The position numbers were made by a program, and so were the translations under genes. From Moniliella sp. 'wahieum' (lineage: Eukaryota > Basidiomycota > Moniliellomycetes > Moniliellales > Moniliellaceae): a DNA stretch of 64,000 nt. The stretch is from assembly GCA_003971905.1 (NCBI GenBank), contig RSEE01000031.1:558001-622000 (forward strand), in the 5' to 3' direction. Positions 54,895-64,000 of this stretch are shown here, piece after piece. The notes under the pieces are model-generated. The model saw only the letters and a list, made by a program, of their open reading frames with translations. It was not told the DNA's origin and searched no databases. Each line of letters begins with the position of its first letter. Position 1 is the first letter of the stretch.

Positions 54895-55366
54895 GTCACC
54901 TGTCACCGTCACCGGTGGTGAGCGGCCAGCAGATCATCGAGCAACAATCATTAAGCCGCGCTGAGGCGCTGGGGCTCTGCCGCTCAGCCAACCACGCCAG
55001 GCCATTGACGATTGACCCTGCCGCATGCCCAGCGCAGCCCAGCGTCCAGCAGCCCTGTGCCCCGGCGGCCGCCAGCAGATGCGCGCGCACCGCTACACTG
55101 TTCCTGTGCTGGTGTGGAGCGCGGTGGCAACACAGGCGTCGGGCCTGTGACGGGCCGCCTCGCCAGTCATGCTGTTCCAGACTGTTCCAGTGTTGTCCCG
55201 TATCGATCGTATTGCAGCAGTGTTGCATGCGTGGGTGATCTGCACCCCAAAACGCCGCCCGCCTTTGCGCGCGCCGCCCTGCCATGCCTTGCCGCTGTCA
55301 TTTGCAGCCCCTTGCCACCGCCGCGGTCTAGCCTGGCCTAGCGCGCCAGGCTTGGCCTGGCTTGCC

Positions 55367-55383
55367 TCATTAATCATTAATCA
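55367..55383. repeat. Heptad array TCATTAA x2 (copy 2)
   Basis: Identical to 27257-27273. Confidence 0.7.
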
Positions 55384-55679
55384 CTACTAGTCACTGGCAT
55401 CCACATCGCTGCCAGTGTCAGTCACCTAGTCAAGCTAGTCGCCGCTCACCGCTCACCTGCCGTCGCCACCACCACCAACAGAAGATCGCCGTAACGATTG
55501 TGATCATTTCATTGATTTCTGTGCATGTTGGGCAGATGGCCGCCTAGACCTGGGAGCAACTGGGAGGCGCGTGCGCAAGAATTTGTGACGATCGATGATC
55601 GCAGCGTGTCCTAGGACCAGACCACCCTGTACTCGGGGCTGGCAGGTCGCCTTGGCCTCGAGTTTCGCGCAGCCACGCG

Positions 55680-55706
55680 TCAGATCTCAGATCTCAGGAT
55701 CTCAGG
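55680..55706. repeat. Heptad array TCAGATC x3 (copy 2)
   Basis: Identical to 27570-27596. Confidence 0.85.
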
Positions 55707-56093
55707 GAGGAAGATACTCCGCAACGCGTAACAGTGCGTAACGCGCATACCGCAGATGGCAGAACAACGGGCACAAAGCGGAGAGCTTTGAATGTGTCAC
55801 GGCAGCCTCTCCGCGACTGGCCGTCTGCATGGGCAAGGAGATTGGCGAGACCATCCGTGCCTCTACCAGAGGGGGCACGACGGTATCAGCGGTGCCTGAC
55901 GCACTAGTGTGGCTCGCCAGTGTGGCTCGCCCAAACTCGGCTTCTTCGTTCCGGCTGATCCAGCCACACCTCCATTCAGCACACGGCCACTATTCGTTCT
56001 GCGCCCACTGACTGTATTGAGTATTGAGTCTCAGTACTGACTAGGACTAGCGTCTGAAGAAGGCACTGAGCAACTGAGTACACTGGTACTGAG

Positions 56094-56151
56094 GCTTAAA
56101 GCTTAAAGCTTAAAAGCCAAGCTCTAAAGGCTAAGCGCTAAGCGCTAAAGC
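56094..56151. repeat. Heptad arrays GCTTAAA x3 and AGCGCTA x2-3 (copy 2)
   Basis: Identical to 27984-28041. Confidence 0.85.
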
Positions 56152-56199
56152 TGCTTCAGGAAGCTCGCGCTGATCCTGCTCGGTCATCGATCGTGCACC

Positions 56200-56217
56200 A
56201 TGCATCATGCATCATGC
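56200..56217. repeat. Heptad array ATGCATC x2 (copy 2)
   Basis: Identical to 28090-28107. Confidence 0.75.
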
Positions 56218-57418
56218 CAGCCTCCCATATGATACGTCCTTCCACTTCCGGCCAAGTCGCAGTAGCATTTCGTAGCACCGTCTCTGGGCTCGGCGCTCAT
56301 GGCCAACCTCGGCCAACCCACTCTTCGTCTTTTGCTTCCACTCAGTCAGTACTCAGTGTACCAGTCTGAGAACTCTTCTGCGCAGAGCTTCATTGACTTG
56401 ACTTTGATATAACGCAACATTCCCTACTGTGCGTCTGTCGATCTTTGCAGTGTGAACGCGAATAATGGACCAGCCCCGTTTCCTTCCATATTATACTACA
56501 CTTTTATCGGTCTTACCCCCCACGGTGTGGGCGCTACTCAAAGTCTGAAGAACTTCCACAATAGGTGTTCTGGTCTACTGAGGCGGATGTAACCCGCTCC
56601 GTACTCTTAAACGTTGTAGGGGTTGCAATCCGCGTCGTCTCTTCCCCCTTTTATCAATGATTTTGAAAGCAAGATTCAAGCAAGGTTCCTTTATGGTTTT
56701 AGCGACGTTGTGGCCAATGGTGGAGGTGAAGGCCAAAAAGAAGCAAGTCGCGTCGGTCAACGGTGACTGGCATGCCCCCGACCCGAATCATCTTACCCCA
56801 CCCTTCTTTCTTATTTTGGCGACCTGGTTGATGACGGGATGCGGTCTTTTTGAATGATGGCTTCGAGGCCAGGGGTTGGGTTTCCGAAACAGGGTTGAAC
56901 CTCTCAACGAGGTTGCCGCGCACGTCTCCCCGATCATGTACGACCAGCATGGAATTGATGACAAGGACGATGCTATTCAAAGGTTGACTTTTTTGAAGTG
57001 AAAGGCTGCATATACAGCGTAGGTTCACATTAATGGCCTACTTTTTGACGACACACTATCATATCTCACCGCTGCTGGTCGCGATGCGTGTAGTCAACAA
57101 TCAGGGAATCCAAGAGGCGGGCATTGACACCCTTCTCTGGGGGAAATCGGGGCAGCGATGAAGAAAGTGCTGGAATCCGGCCAGTATGAGGTTGACGGCC
57201 CGTTATATCAAGTCAAGTGCACCAGCAATTTCCAAAAGGGTACAAAACATTGGCCCCTTCGAAGAGATATGAGGTGGTACGTTGGTTCCCACATTGTTGC
57301 TCAGCCTACCAATGATTAATGATGATGTCAAGGTGGTTTTGAAGGCGAGTGATTTGCTATTGAGACGTTATTTGGTTCTAGAATCTGTGGACCGATCATC
57401 CCTCAGAGGGCGAGTTAA

Positions 57419-57958
57419 GCCATACACTTCCCCGAACAATTCTGGTCTCCCCGGCCATGCGATAACGTTGCGTCATTTGCAGAGCGCCAAAAGAAATACA
57501 TTTTTTGCTTCGCCCCATTGACTACAACTTTGGCACGATTCCCTGGCGCCACTGTTATCTGGAACGGGCAGGGGAAGAAGAATCACTTTGCTTGGTTTGC
57601 GCCACCCTACTCAGCTGTTGAGCAAGGGATTCTGATCGTACAGGACGTTGTCCCCCCCTGGCCCGCATTCCTGTCTCAATGACGGTTCAGTTTGAGCATA
57701 TCCTCCTCCTTTTCCATCCAGCGGGAAAAAGCGGATGTTTCGTGTGGCGAGATGACTACTACCTCGTTCGCCGTGGTAGCATGGGTCTTAGGGATGAGGC
57801 CGGGAGTGTACTTCTACACATGTGCCAAAAAACGGTTACCATCAGTATGTATCGTCCGTTCTGCCCGTCTTTTGGTTCGCTGCGGCATATTGGGGTCTCA
57901 GAGATCTCCGATCTCCGATCTCATTAGGCTCGTCACATACACGACCTATACACAGTAG
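57419..57958 (+). pseudogene. Decayed ORF of unknown family
   Basis: One frame runs from after a TAA at 57416-57418 to TAG 57956-57958, interrupted by a single TGA at 57680-57682. The first part reads FPEQFWSPRPCDNVASFAER, then ARFPGATVIWNGQGKKNHFA and VEQGILIVQDVVPPWPAFLSQ. The part after the TGA includes TTSFAVVAWVLGMRPGVYFY. Composition (many Trp, Phe and Tyr, few low-complexity runs) is unlike GC-driven shadow frames and unlike neighbouring genes. No start codon context and no recognised domain. It could be a transposon remnant, or exons of a gene whose 5' part was cut by the duplication edge at 57340. Confidence 0.35.
57899..57923. repeat. Heptad array GATCTCC x3
   Basis: GAGATCTCC GATCTCC GATCTCA. 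Unique flank, outside the duplicated unit. Confidence 0.8.
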
Positions 57959-58470
57959 ACTGCTGGGTCGATGATATAATGGGCGGCAAAAATGCGGGTG
58001 GGTTTTGGCGGTGCTGTACCGTGCTGTACCCAGAATGAGCGATGTAGATGAGACCGATGAGGTCGATAAGGTCGGTATTGTTTCAACTACTGTGATGATT
58101 TGGTGATGGCTGTGGGGGTGCTGGTGTGGGCCACTCGCAAATACACTAACCTAGCTGTTGGTCCGATCGGCCCGCCTTGCTAGGAGCGATTGCTGAGCTA
58201 AGCGCTAAGTCCTGCTGGACGACCATCGATCAGCGTCAAACGTCAACGTGTCAAGGAATGATCGATGATCGATGACCTCGATGGTCTGATCAACGTTGAG
58301 GCCAATTGAAATGTCAAGTTCAACATGCCCTCCAAAGTAGTCCCATTGGCGATTGCAGCGATGCTGACCTAAGAATTGCAACTGGGTCTGTGAGGGGGCC
58401 GCACACGAGACCGACTGAGACCAGCCGCGCCGGCGAGATCACGTACCAGTCAAGTTCCCCCAATTCGAGC
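57959..58470. other. Intergenic region upstream of second arrestin
   Basis: Holds GTGCTGTACC twice in tandem (near 58010), GATGAGACCGATGAGGTCGA-type repeats (58050-58075), an AGCGCT element near 58200 and a TGATCGA array. It probably contains the arrestin promoter. Confidence 0.5.
58260..58276. repeat. Heptad array TGATCGA x2
   Basis: The palindrome ATCGAT plus one G. Unique flank; the same unit overlaps the orphan-gene start codon at 13316-13329. Confidence 0.75.
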
Positions 58471-61180
58471 ATGGGCGGCTACAGCCCCCCCATCCACCAC
58501 CATTCCCGCCCGGGCGATGATCAACAGCTTTGTCCAGCATCCCTGCAGGTTGCGCTCCATGTTAGCAGCCCGACGTCTTTATCCACCCGCCGCCGCCGCA
58601 CAGCCGTATGCCCGGCAACGACCAGACCGTCTCGGGCGTGGTCGAGATCCGCTGCCCCTCGGAGCGCACGATCCAAGGTGTCAAGGTCACGCTCCAGGGT
58701 CTGCAGACCCTCGCCTTCCCCGAGCCCTCGGCCCAGGGCGGCATCCGTTGGGAGGAGAAGATGGTCATGAACAAGACGGTTGAGATTGTCAACGGTCCGG
58801 CGAACGCGCCCCCTCCCAGTACACCGAGCCAAACCCCCGATCACTGATGGGGCGACTTGACCATCACTGCCTCCGCTGAGGACACTCCTTTGGACGAGGA
58901 GGTTCCTGACCCAGAGGAGGGTGCCCTCGCCAGGCTCGCGTGATGCGCCTGATGTATCCCTCACCGAGTCTCTCAACGTCAAGCAGGAGGGGCTGCTTTT
59001 GACCAAGGGAATTCATGGGTACGTCCTACCTGGTTTGAACGAAGCCAGCTGCTGATCGTTCTTCTTGTTGCCCCCCCCCCCTCAATGCCACCAAACAGAT
59101 TCGAATATGCGTTCATCATCCCTGCTACCAGCCCCCCCTATGAGCGGACAATGGCCGTTTGCGCTACGTACTCACTGCTACCGCCGTCGGTGCCGGCCGT
59201 GGAAAGCCAACGTTTCGACTGGCAAGAGATTATGTCATATCACAAGTCGCTGCTTCGATGGTGGTCCTACTGCACTGGATGTACAGTATCACGACATTCA
59301 CGATGCGTTGGGACCAATGAGCGTTTCCCTCGTCTCGGCCTCCCTGACTGTGGGCGGGGCGGCTGCGCTCCAGATCTATCACCCCGAGCCACCGCCTGGG
59401 TGAGCGTGCACGTCATCCGCGTCTTCCTCGAACAGACGTCGAGATCTACAGTGCGGTGCGAAAGGCATGGCTGAAGCTCCCGATGGAGAAGTTGCGCCTG
59501 TGGGAGAAAGGGTGCATGCCCTACAAGGCGCGCCATCCTGACACGTTTCGGAAAAGGACACGATCTGGTTTGCGCGTACGGATCCGGAAACGGGCAAGCC
59601 AGTACATGGTACCCCGGGACGTGGCGCAGGGGATGGGCGTCCCTCTCTTGCTCCCTTTGGCGAATCGCTGGTGGGCACGTTTGCTCAGCATGCTGTCCTG
59701 GCCCTGCCCGGCTTCCGCAGGGGCAGGGAGAAGGGTATGCCATCAAAGCGATTATGCGCCTGCCTGAGCACCGTATTTGTCGCCCTAGCACCGTGCGGGG
59801 ATCCAAGACGGACATTCGGATCACCCACGAGATTGGTGTGGAAACCTTCTTTTCGCGTTTGTCGGTGCTGGACGAGCGGCCTGGGTCCGAATCGTACGGT
59901 AAACCCAAGGTGCAAGTCTTTTCGATGCGCCGGGCCGTAGCAATCCCCAGCTGTGCGTTCACTACGACACATTCATTTGCCCCCTACTCGTTCGAGGCTC
60001 CTATACCTTCTCGTCCAGGATCGCCGTCGAACGGGTGAGTTTTTCCACCATTTCAGCGCCTGGCACCCCGGGACCGGGGATGACATCGGGCGTGGGCGGT
60101 CGTTCGGCAGTGGGGCAGGCCGAACTCGACGCATGGAAGGCCACCACTTCCCTCGCCCATACGCTGCCCTCTTTGACCCACCCTTCTCCTCCCGCAGCTC
60201 CCCCTCGGATTCCCGCATTCCGTCCCGGTCAGCGTCCCGTGCAGGCAGCCGTGAACCGTCTCCGGAACGAGACGAGCGCGCCAGCCGGTCGCGCCGCCCG
60301 TCATTTGGCGCGGGCCTGGCCGCTGCGTTGGGCCGGCGCTCGCGGCACTCGTCGCCCGAGCGGTCCGAGGCAACTTCGGAGCTTGGGACCCGCCCCGCGC
60401 TGTCGCGGCGTGGATCCAGTGTGTCGCTGCACCCCCCCGCGCCTGCACGCCTTCACTCCTTCTCATCCGGTCAGTCGGCCGCCTTCCCCGCCCGCTCACT
60501 CTGCTACCGCCGGGCCACCCTCGGCGCCGGCCCATCCTTCTTCCCCCCTTCCGCCAGCGTTCCTGTCCGGTCGTCCAGCACCGCTCCTATGTCGCCGTCG
60601 GGCGTGCCGATCACCACGTTTGGCGGGCACTTCCCTCCCGCCTCGGGCGCTTCGACTCCGTCGCGACCCTCTCGCCTGCGCCGCAACGCCCTGCTCTCGG
60701 CTCACGTTCCTCGAGCTTCAATCGATCGTTTGCCAACTTGAGCTTGACGGTGCCCGGATCGCCGGGCGGCGGGCTGGCGGCTGGTGCGGCGCGGGAGCAG
60801 GAGCAGGACCGGAGCAGGAGCAGGAGCAGGGACATGGGCGGAGGGCGGGATGAGCTCTACAGCACCCAGTGTACCGGCGTGGTCTACGTTGGTGGGCTAT
60901 GGAACGGGGAGACCAAGACATCGCATACGCTTTGCAACTGTGGTCGTTCGACCGACGAGTTGGCCGAGGCGAGCAGCGGTTGCTCGAAGGCGTGCCCACC
61001 GCGCCGGGCGCGTGGGTGGACCTGCACGACCCCGGGTCCACGCCGCCGCCCTGGATGCCGCCCAGCTCCAGCTCCAGCGACGTCCCGGCCTGGGCGGTGG
61101 GCGGCACCAGTCCGGAGGGGGCGCGGGCGCGCGCGCGGGGCAAGCTGGCGGAGCTGGCGTCGGAGGACGAGTCGTCGTGA
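58471..61180 (+). CDS. Second alpha-arrestin-like protein, frameshifted
   Basis: The start is taken as MGGYSPPIHHHSRPG (58471). The arrestin-N region follows: LQVALHVSSP, VSGVVEIRCPSERTIQGVKV and TLQGLQTLAFPE. An intron at 59019-59098 (GTACGT...AAACAG, CTGAT branch) joins LLLTKGIHG to FEYAFIIPATSPPYER. Then come GRLRYVLTATAVGAGRGK, HDALGPMSVSLVSASLTVGG and VHVIRVFLEQT (linker and arrestin-C), RKAWLKLPMEKLRLWEKG, and ITHEIGVETFFSRLSVLDER with YGKPKVQVFSMRRAVAIPSC. The tail is Ser/Arg-rich (SRSASRAGSREPSPERDE) and probably ends ELASEDESS at 61180. Frame breaks near 58570, 58850, 58940, 59150, 59240, 59450, 59560, 60715 and 60870 are judged to be indel errors. Apart from SPPYER inside the fold, no tail PPxY is visible. 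Likely role: adaptor for transporter ubiquitination. Confidence 0.75.
59019..59098 (+). other. Second-arrestin intron 1
   Basis: 80 nt, GTACGT donor, CTGAT branch-like site, poly-C tract, CAAACAG acceptor, phase 2 (GG|A). Confidence 0.75.
60035..60197 (+). other. Second-arrestin intron 2 (candidate)
   Basis: 163 nt, GTGAGT donor and CCCGCAG acceptor. Removal keeps phase (GG|C) and joins RPGSPSNG to SPSDSRIPSRSASRAG. However, the interval also reads openly in another frame (FSTISAPGTPGPGMTSG), so retention is possible. Confidence 0.45.
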
Positions 61181-61937
61181 GGGATGCGTGCGCGTCAGTG
61201 CAGTGGGGCTAGGGGGGATCGGCAGTTGTGCGGGGCCAGGGCGAGGAGGGGAATGGGATGGACGTGTATGGAGATGTGCAGTGCGGGGGGTGCCTGGGCT
61301 CCGACCAGGGTCGGGCAGGTATTGGTTGCAGCGAATAGGGCCAGGCGGATGCCACATGCCATGTCGGCTGTCGCATGTCAGCTGTCAGTGCATGTCAGCA
61401 GGCGCCCGCTGTCACGTGATGTGGGATATCGATGCGGTGGTTGATAGCTGACGTCGGCTGGGCGGCGGCGGGCAAGGCGGGTGGAGGGGCATGGGGCCAG
61501 TGGCCGGCCGGTGCTGGGTGGGCCGCCGCCACACAGGCGTCCTGCTGTTGGGGGCGCTGGTGGGCGCGTACGCACGGGTAGGGTTGGGCCCAGCGGTGGG
61601 TGACATACCATGGGTGATGCTGGTGCCTGATGGGGCTGGGCTGCCGAGGCTTGAAGCGGGAGGCCTGATTAACTGATTGGCTGCCTGGCGGTCGGCCGAG
61701 CTGTAAGCACTGGAGTGCCGCACTGCGCAGCACTCCCGCCGTCCCGCCAGCCGCCCATCCACCCGTCGGCCCAGCTCATCCAGCCCATCCCATCCGTCCC
61801 ATCCCAGCTGCCCCATCTGCCCCATCCGCCCCATCCGCCCCATCCGCCCATCCGCCCCATCCGCCATCCATCCCATCTATCCCATCCTCCCCTCCCGCCT
61901 CCTCCCGAGCCCCGCGCTCGCCCCCCCCCCCGCCCCC
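61181..61937. other. Intergenic region, right flank
   Basis: GC-rich, about 0.76 kb, with ATGTCRGCTGTC-type repeats (61358-61400) and the CCCATCCG minisatellite at its right end. It is the presumed promoter of the last gene. The long minus-strand opening (61669-62706) is a Gly/Arg shadow of this repeat. Confidence 0.5.
61783..61889. repeat. CCCATCCG(C) minisatellite
   Basis: About ten imperfect copies of CCCATCCGC or CCCATCTGC, 8-10 nt each, ending about 50 nt upstream of the ATG at 61938. It would lie in the promoter or 5' leader. Confidence 0.85.
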
Positions 61938-64000
61938 ATGGACGACCGCCGCGCCGCGCCCCCACCCACTCCCCAGCGCCACGACCGCCCGCCGGTGCGT
62001 GCCGATGCCGACTCGACGCTGAATGCCAACCCCACCGCCCATCCCATCGCCAATCCTCTTGTTGGGCATGGTGGTGCCGATACTGGCGCCAATCCTGGTC
62101 CCGACCCTGGTCCCGATGGCGGTCCCGAGGCGGTGCGGAGACGGATGCTGGTGCTGCGCCTGCTGCCCCCTCCTCGTCGTCCGCTCCTGCCGCTGCGGTC
62201 CTAGGCATCGGCCGCCGCTTGGCTGCCCACCCTGTCCGCCACGCTTCCAACTTGTCCACCGCATCCAGCCTCTCCACCACAAGTCCCCGCCTCTCCCACG
62301 CCGCCTCCACTGCGTCGATGATTCTCCCTCTTCCCCCTGTCCTGCCTCCGCCACGCCCGTCGCGTTGGCCCCTGCCCCTCCGTCGACTGCGGCTGCGCCC
62401 GCGGCACTGGCCGCCCCTGCGGCTCCCCCCGCCACGCCAGGCGCGCCGATCCCCCTTGCTCGTACCACCTCCCATGCTCGCCGTCCCACACTCGATCGTC
62501 CCCGCGCTGCTCAAATCGTACCCGGGCGCCGCAGCCCTTCGGTCCACGCCGGCATGGCCGCCAATCCTCCTCTGCTGGCCTCGCTGCACCTTGGACCGAT
62601 GCCGGACTGGGACCAGACCAGTCGTTGTCTTGCGCCCCTCGCCCACGCTGCGCACCCGTGATCTACCCCACTGGGTACTGCCCTTTCGCCCTCCCTTCCT
62701 CCGCAAAGAATCGCATCAAGCACGCGGCTCATGGCCAGCCATCGTCGGGGGACTATGCCAGCTCGGTGGTTGGCTCGCCCAGCCAAAACTTTGCGCCAAG
62801 CACGTCTATTCCTCGCTTTTGGGGCATGCCCCATCCTCTCACACTCCCCCTCTGTCTCTGTTGGTGGCCCCGACGGCGTGGATCCGGACTTTATTGCTGC
62901 TGTATCGGGTCTGACCCCTGCTACAGGGCGGCGCCCACCTCGGTTGCTGATAATGTGTCCCCATGGTGCCTTCTGCCCTGCCCAGTGCCATGCCTTCCAC
63001 TGCTTCCTCCGGTCCGGCGTCCTACCAATCGGCCATTATGGGCTCAGCACAGGCTCCCCCCTTGTCGGCTGGGTCTGGGTCAGGGTCCGCTTCGGGGTCT
63101 TGGTCAGGGTCCCATGACGAGCCACTTCCCACCGCTTTGTTATCCCCTGCCCATGTGGCACCTTCGAGCATGCCTTCTTCTTCCGGTCCTTCCTTCAACC
63201 ATCCACATTACCCCCTTCACTCGGCTGTTCCCATGCCACGTCCTCGCCCTCCCTCTCCTTTCGACATGCCCACTCTCACGTGCACTCGGCCTCCCACCTG
63301 GGATCGAATCCATCGTCAGCGGCGGGCTCCCTGCCCACTTGGGACTCGGGCTGTCGATCATTTCTCCATTTGCGTCCGTCCACTCACCGACGCTCGGAAA
63401 GGCACCCCTTCCTGACTTGGAGCGATCGCCGGATCGGAGGGGCGAGGCAAGGGATGAACCCGAGTCGGCGCCGACAAGTGAGATGCGCTTGCAGAAAGTT
63501 CCCGCCCATGTGCACCGAGCGGGGGATCTGTTCAACCCTTCGCCATTGCCAGCAGCCCGGCTGCCCTCGACCATGGCTGGTTCTTCGGGGATCGGCACCC
63601 CGACCCACGAGCGGCAGAGGATGTACCCGGCAGACGTCCAGGTCGAGCACACGTTCCCGTTCCTCTTCATCGGCGTACCATCATTCACGGCATCCCCCGC
63701 CACCCACTCCCAGGGGATCTCGCAATCCCTCTCCGGAGCGGGAGGGTGGGGCGCCTCGCCGCCTGTGGAAAACGATATTCTTTTGGCATTGACGGGCTCG
63801 GCAAGGAGCCCTGCTTCATCCCCTGCGTCATGGGGGCGAACGACTCCGGATCCACCCCCGCGGCCAAGCGGATTACCGGGTAGCCCTTCTCGCTCTCATC
63901 TTGCAGAACCGATGAACCTTCCTGGACTCCGTTCTGGCCAGAAAGCCTCAGGTCTGAGTCTCAGCCGGAACAGCTCCTCGCCTTCGCCTTCTTCCCTCCC
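61938..64000 (+). CDS. Ser/Pro/Ala-rich protein, 5' part (runs off window)
   Basis: Not recognised. Start MDDRRAAPPPTPQRHD at 61938. The N-terminus has Asn/Pro/Gly repeats (GANPGPDPGPDGGPE), then an Ala/Ser-rich region with HASNLSTASSLSTTSPRLSH, then MAANPPLLASLHLGPMPDWD. Further on come SVSVGGPDGVDPDFIAAVSG, GSGSGSASGSWSGSHDE and ERQRMYPADVQVEHTFPFLF, the last being the only stretch that looks folded (about 63605-63670). The sequence is still open at 64000 in a Ser-rich run. Frame changes near 62120, 62330, 62660, 62850, 62930, 63260 and 63350 are judged to be indel errors because composition stays constant across them. Disordered scaffold or regulator is possible; no function assigned. Confidence 0.45.

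Larger units (their letters stand above)
29233..57340. repeat. 28.1-kb tandem duplication, copy 2
   Basis: Second unit, 28,108 bp against 28,081 bp for copy 1. SEC53 exon 1, the membrane-protein gene and the long exon of the orphan gene read openly here but are frameshifted in copy 1. One unmatched A at 29232 separates the units. The right edge lies in non-genic DNA at 57340, the left edge inside the last codons of the flanking Tyr/Pro-rich gene. Confidence 0.97.
54895..57418. other. Gene-poor block, copy 2 and boundary of the duplication
   Basis: Counterpart of 26785-29232 up to 57340, then unique sequence. It holds the same heptad arrays. Short broken protein-like readings from about 56500 onward suggest decayed coding DNA leading into the next feature. 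Confidence 0.45.

Noticed and set aside
60035-60056. 22-nt intron GTGAGT...CAG in the second arrestin
   Set aside because: Too short for a fungal spliceosomal intron; the longer acceptor at 60197 fits frame and size better.
61669-62706. 345-codon minus-strand open frame, Gly/Arg/Trp-rich
   Set aside because: It is the reverse reading of the CCCATCCG minisatellite and Pro/Ala-rich coding sequence of the plus-strand gene; low complexity from GC bias.
1-64000. tRNA and rRNA genes
   Set aside because: No cloverleaf with matching acceptor, anticodon and T-loop bases was found by eye; isolated GTTCAAACC-like strings (near 15953) lack the rest.

Overview
The window is nuclear DNA of a fungus, most likely a basidiomycete and possibly a GC-rich smut or yeast lineage. 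The evidence is compact genes with short GT-AG introns (62 to about 160 nt), fungal trafficking adaptors (SSH4-type SPRY protein, alpha-arrestins), a fungal P5B ATPase and phosphomannomutase, long Ser/Pro-rich tails and no operons. I cannot name the genus.

The dominating feature is a 28.1-kb direct tandem duplication. Bases 1151-29231 (copy 1) recur as 29233-57340 (copy 2), with a single odd base at the junction. Each copy carries, in order: P5B ATPase YPK9 (-), SSH4 (-), a large disordered orphan (-), a gene-poor block of about 6.4 kb with retrotransposon remnants, an alpha-arrestin with PPxY motifs (+), phosphomannomutase SEC53 (-), a single-pass membrane protein (-), and a gene-poor block of about 2.4 kb. 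Unique left flank (1-1150) holds the 3' part of a Tyr/Pro-rich gene, whose last codons are the first bases of the duplicated unit. Unique right flank (57341-64000) holds a decayed ORF, a second alpha-arrestin (+), and the start of a Ser/Pro-rich gene that runs off the window.

The copies differ mainly by 1-2 nt indels, so most genes are frameshifted in one or both copies. The breaks are usually at different places: one copy is open where the other is broken. That points to base-level sequence errors more than to gene death. A few base substitutions, mostly silent in YPK9, suggest that the copies may also be real diverged alleles or paralogues. Gene coordinates below are therefore whole-gene spans, and reading frames should be taken from whichever copy is open locally.

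Functionally, SSH4 and the PPxY arrestin are both of the type that recruits the Rsp5/NEDD4 ubiquitin ligase to membrane cargo. The P5B ATPase is a vacuolar/endolysosomal transporter and SEC53 feeds GDP-mannose to glycosylation.

The most unusual signal is in the intergenic DNA. It is dotted with short tandem arrays of 7-nt units that mostly follow one rule, T-N-A followed by a 4-bp palindrome (GATC, AGCT, GGCC, TGCA, ACGT, GCGC, TCGA, TTAA), although the sequence differs from array to array.
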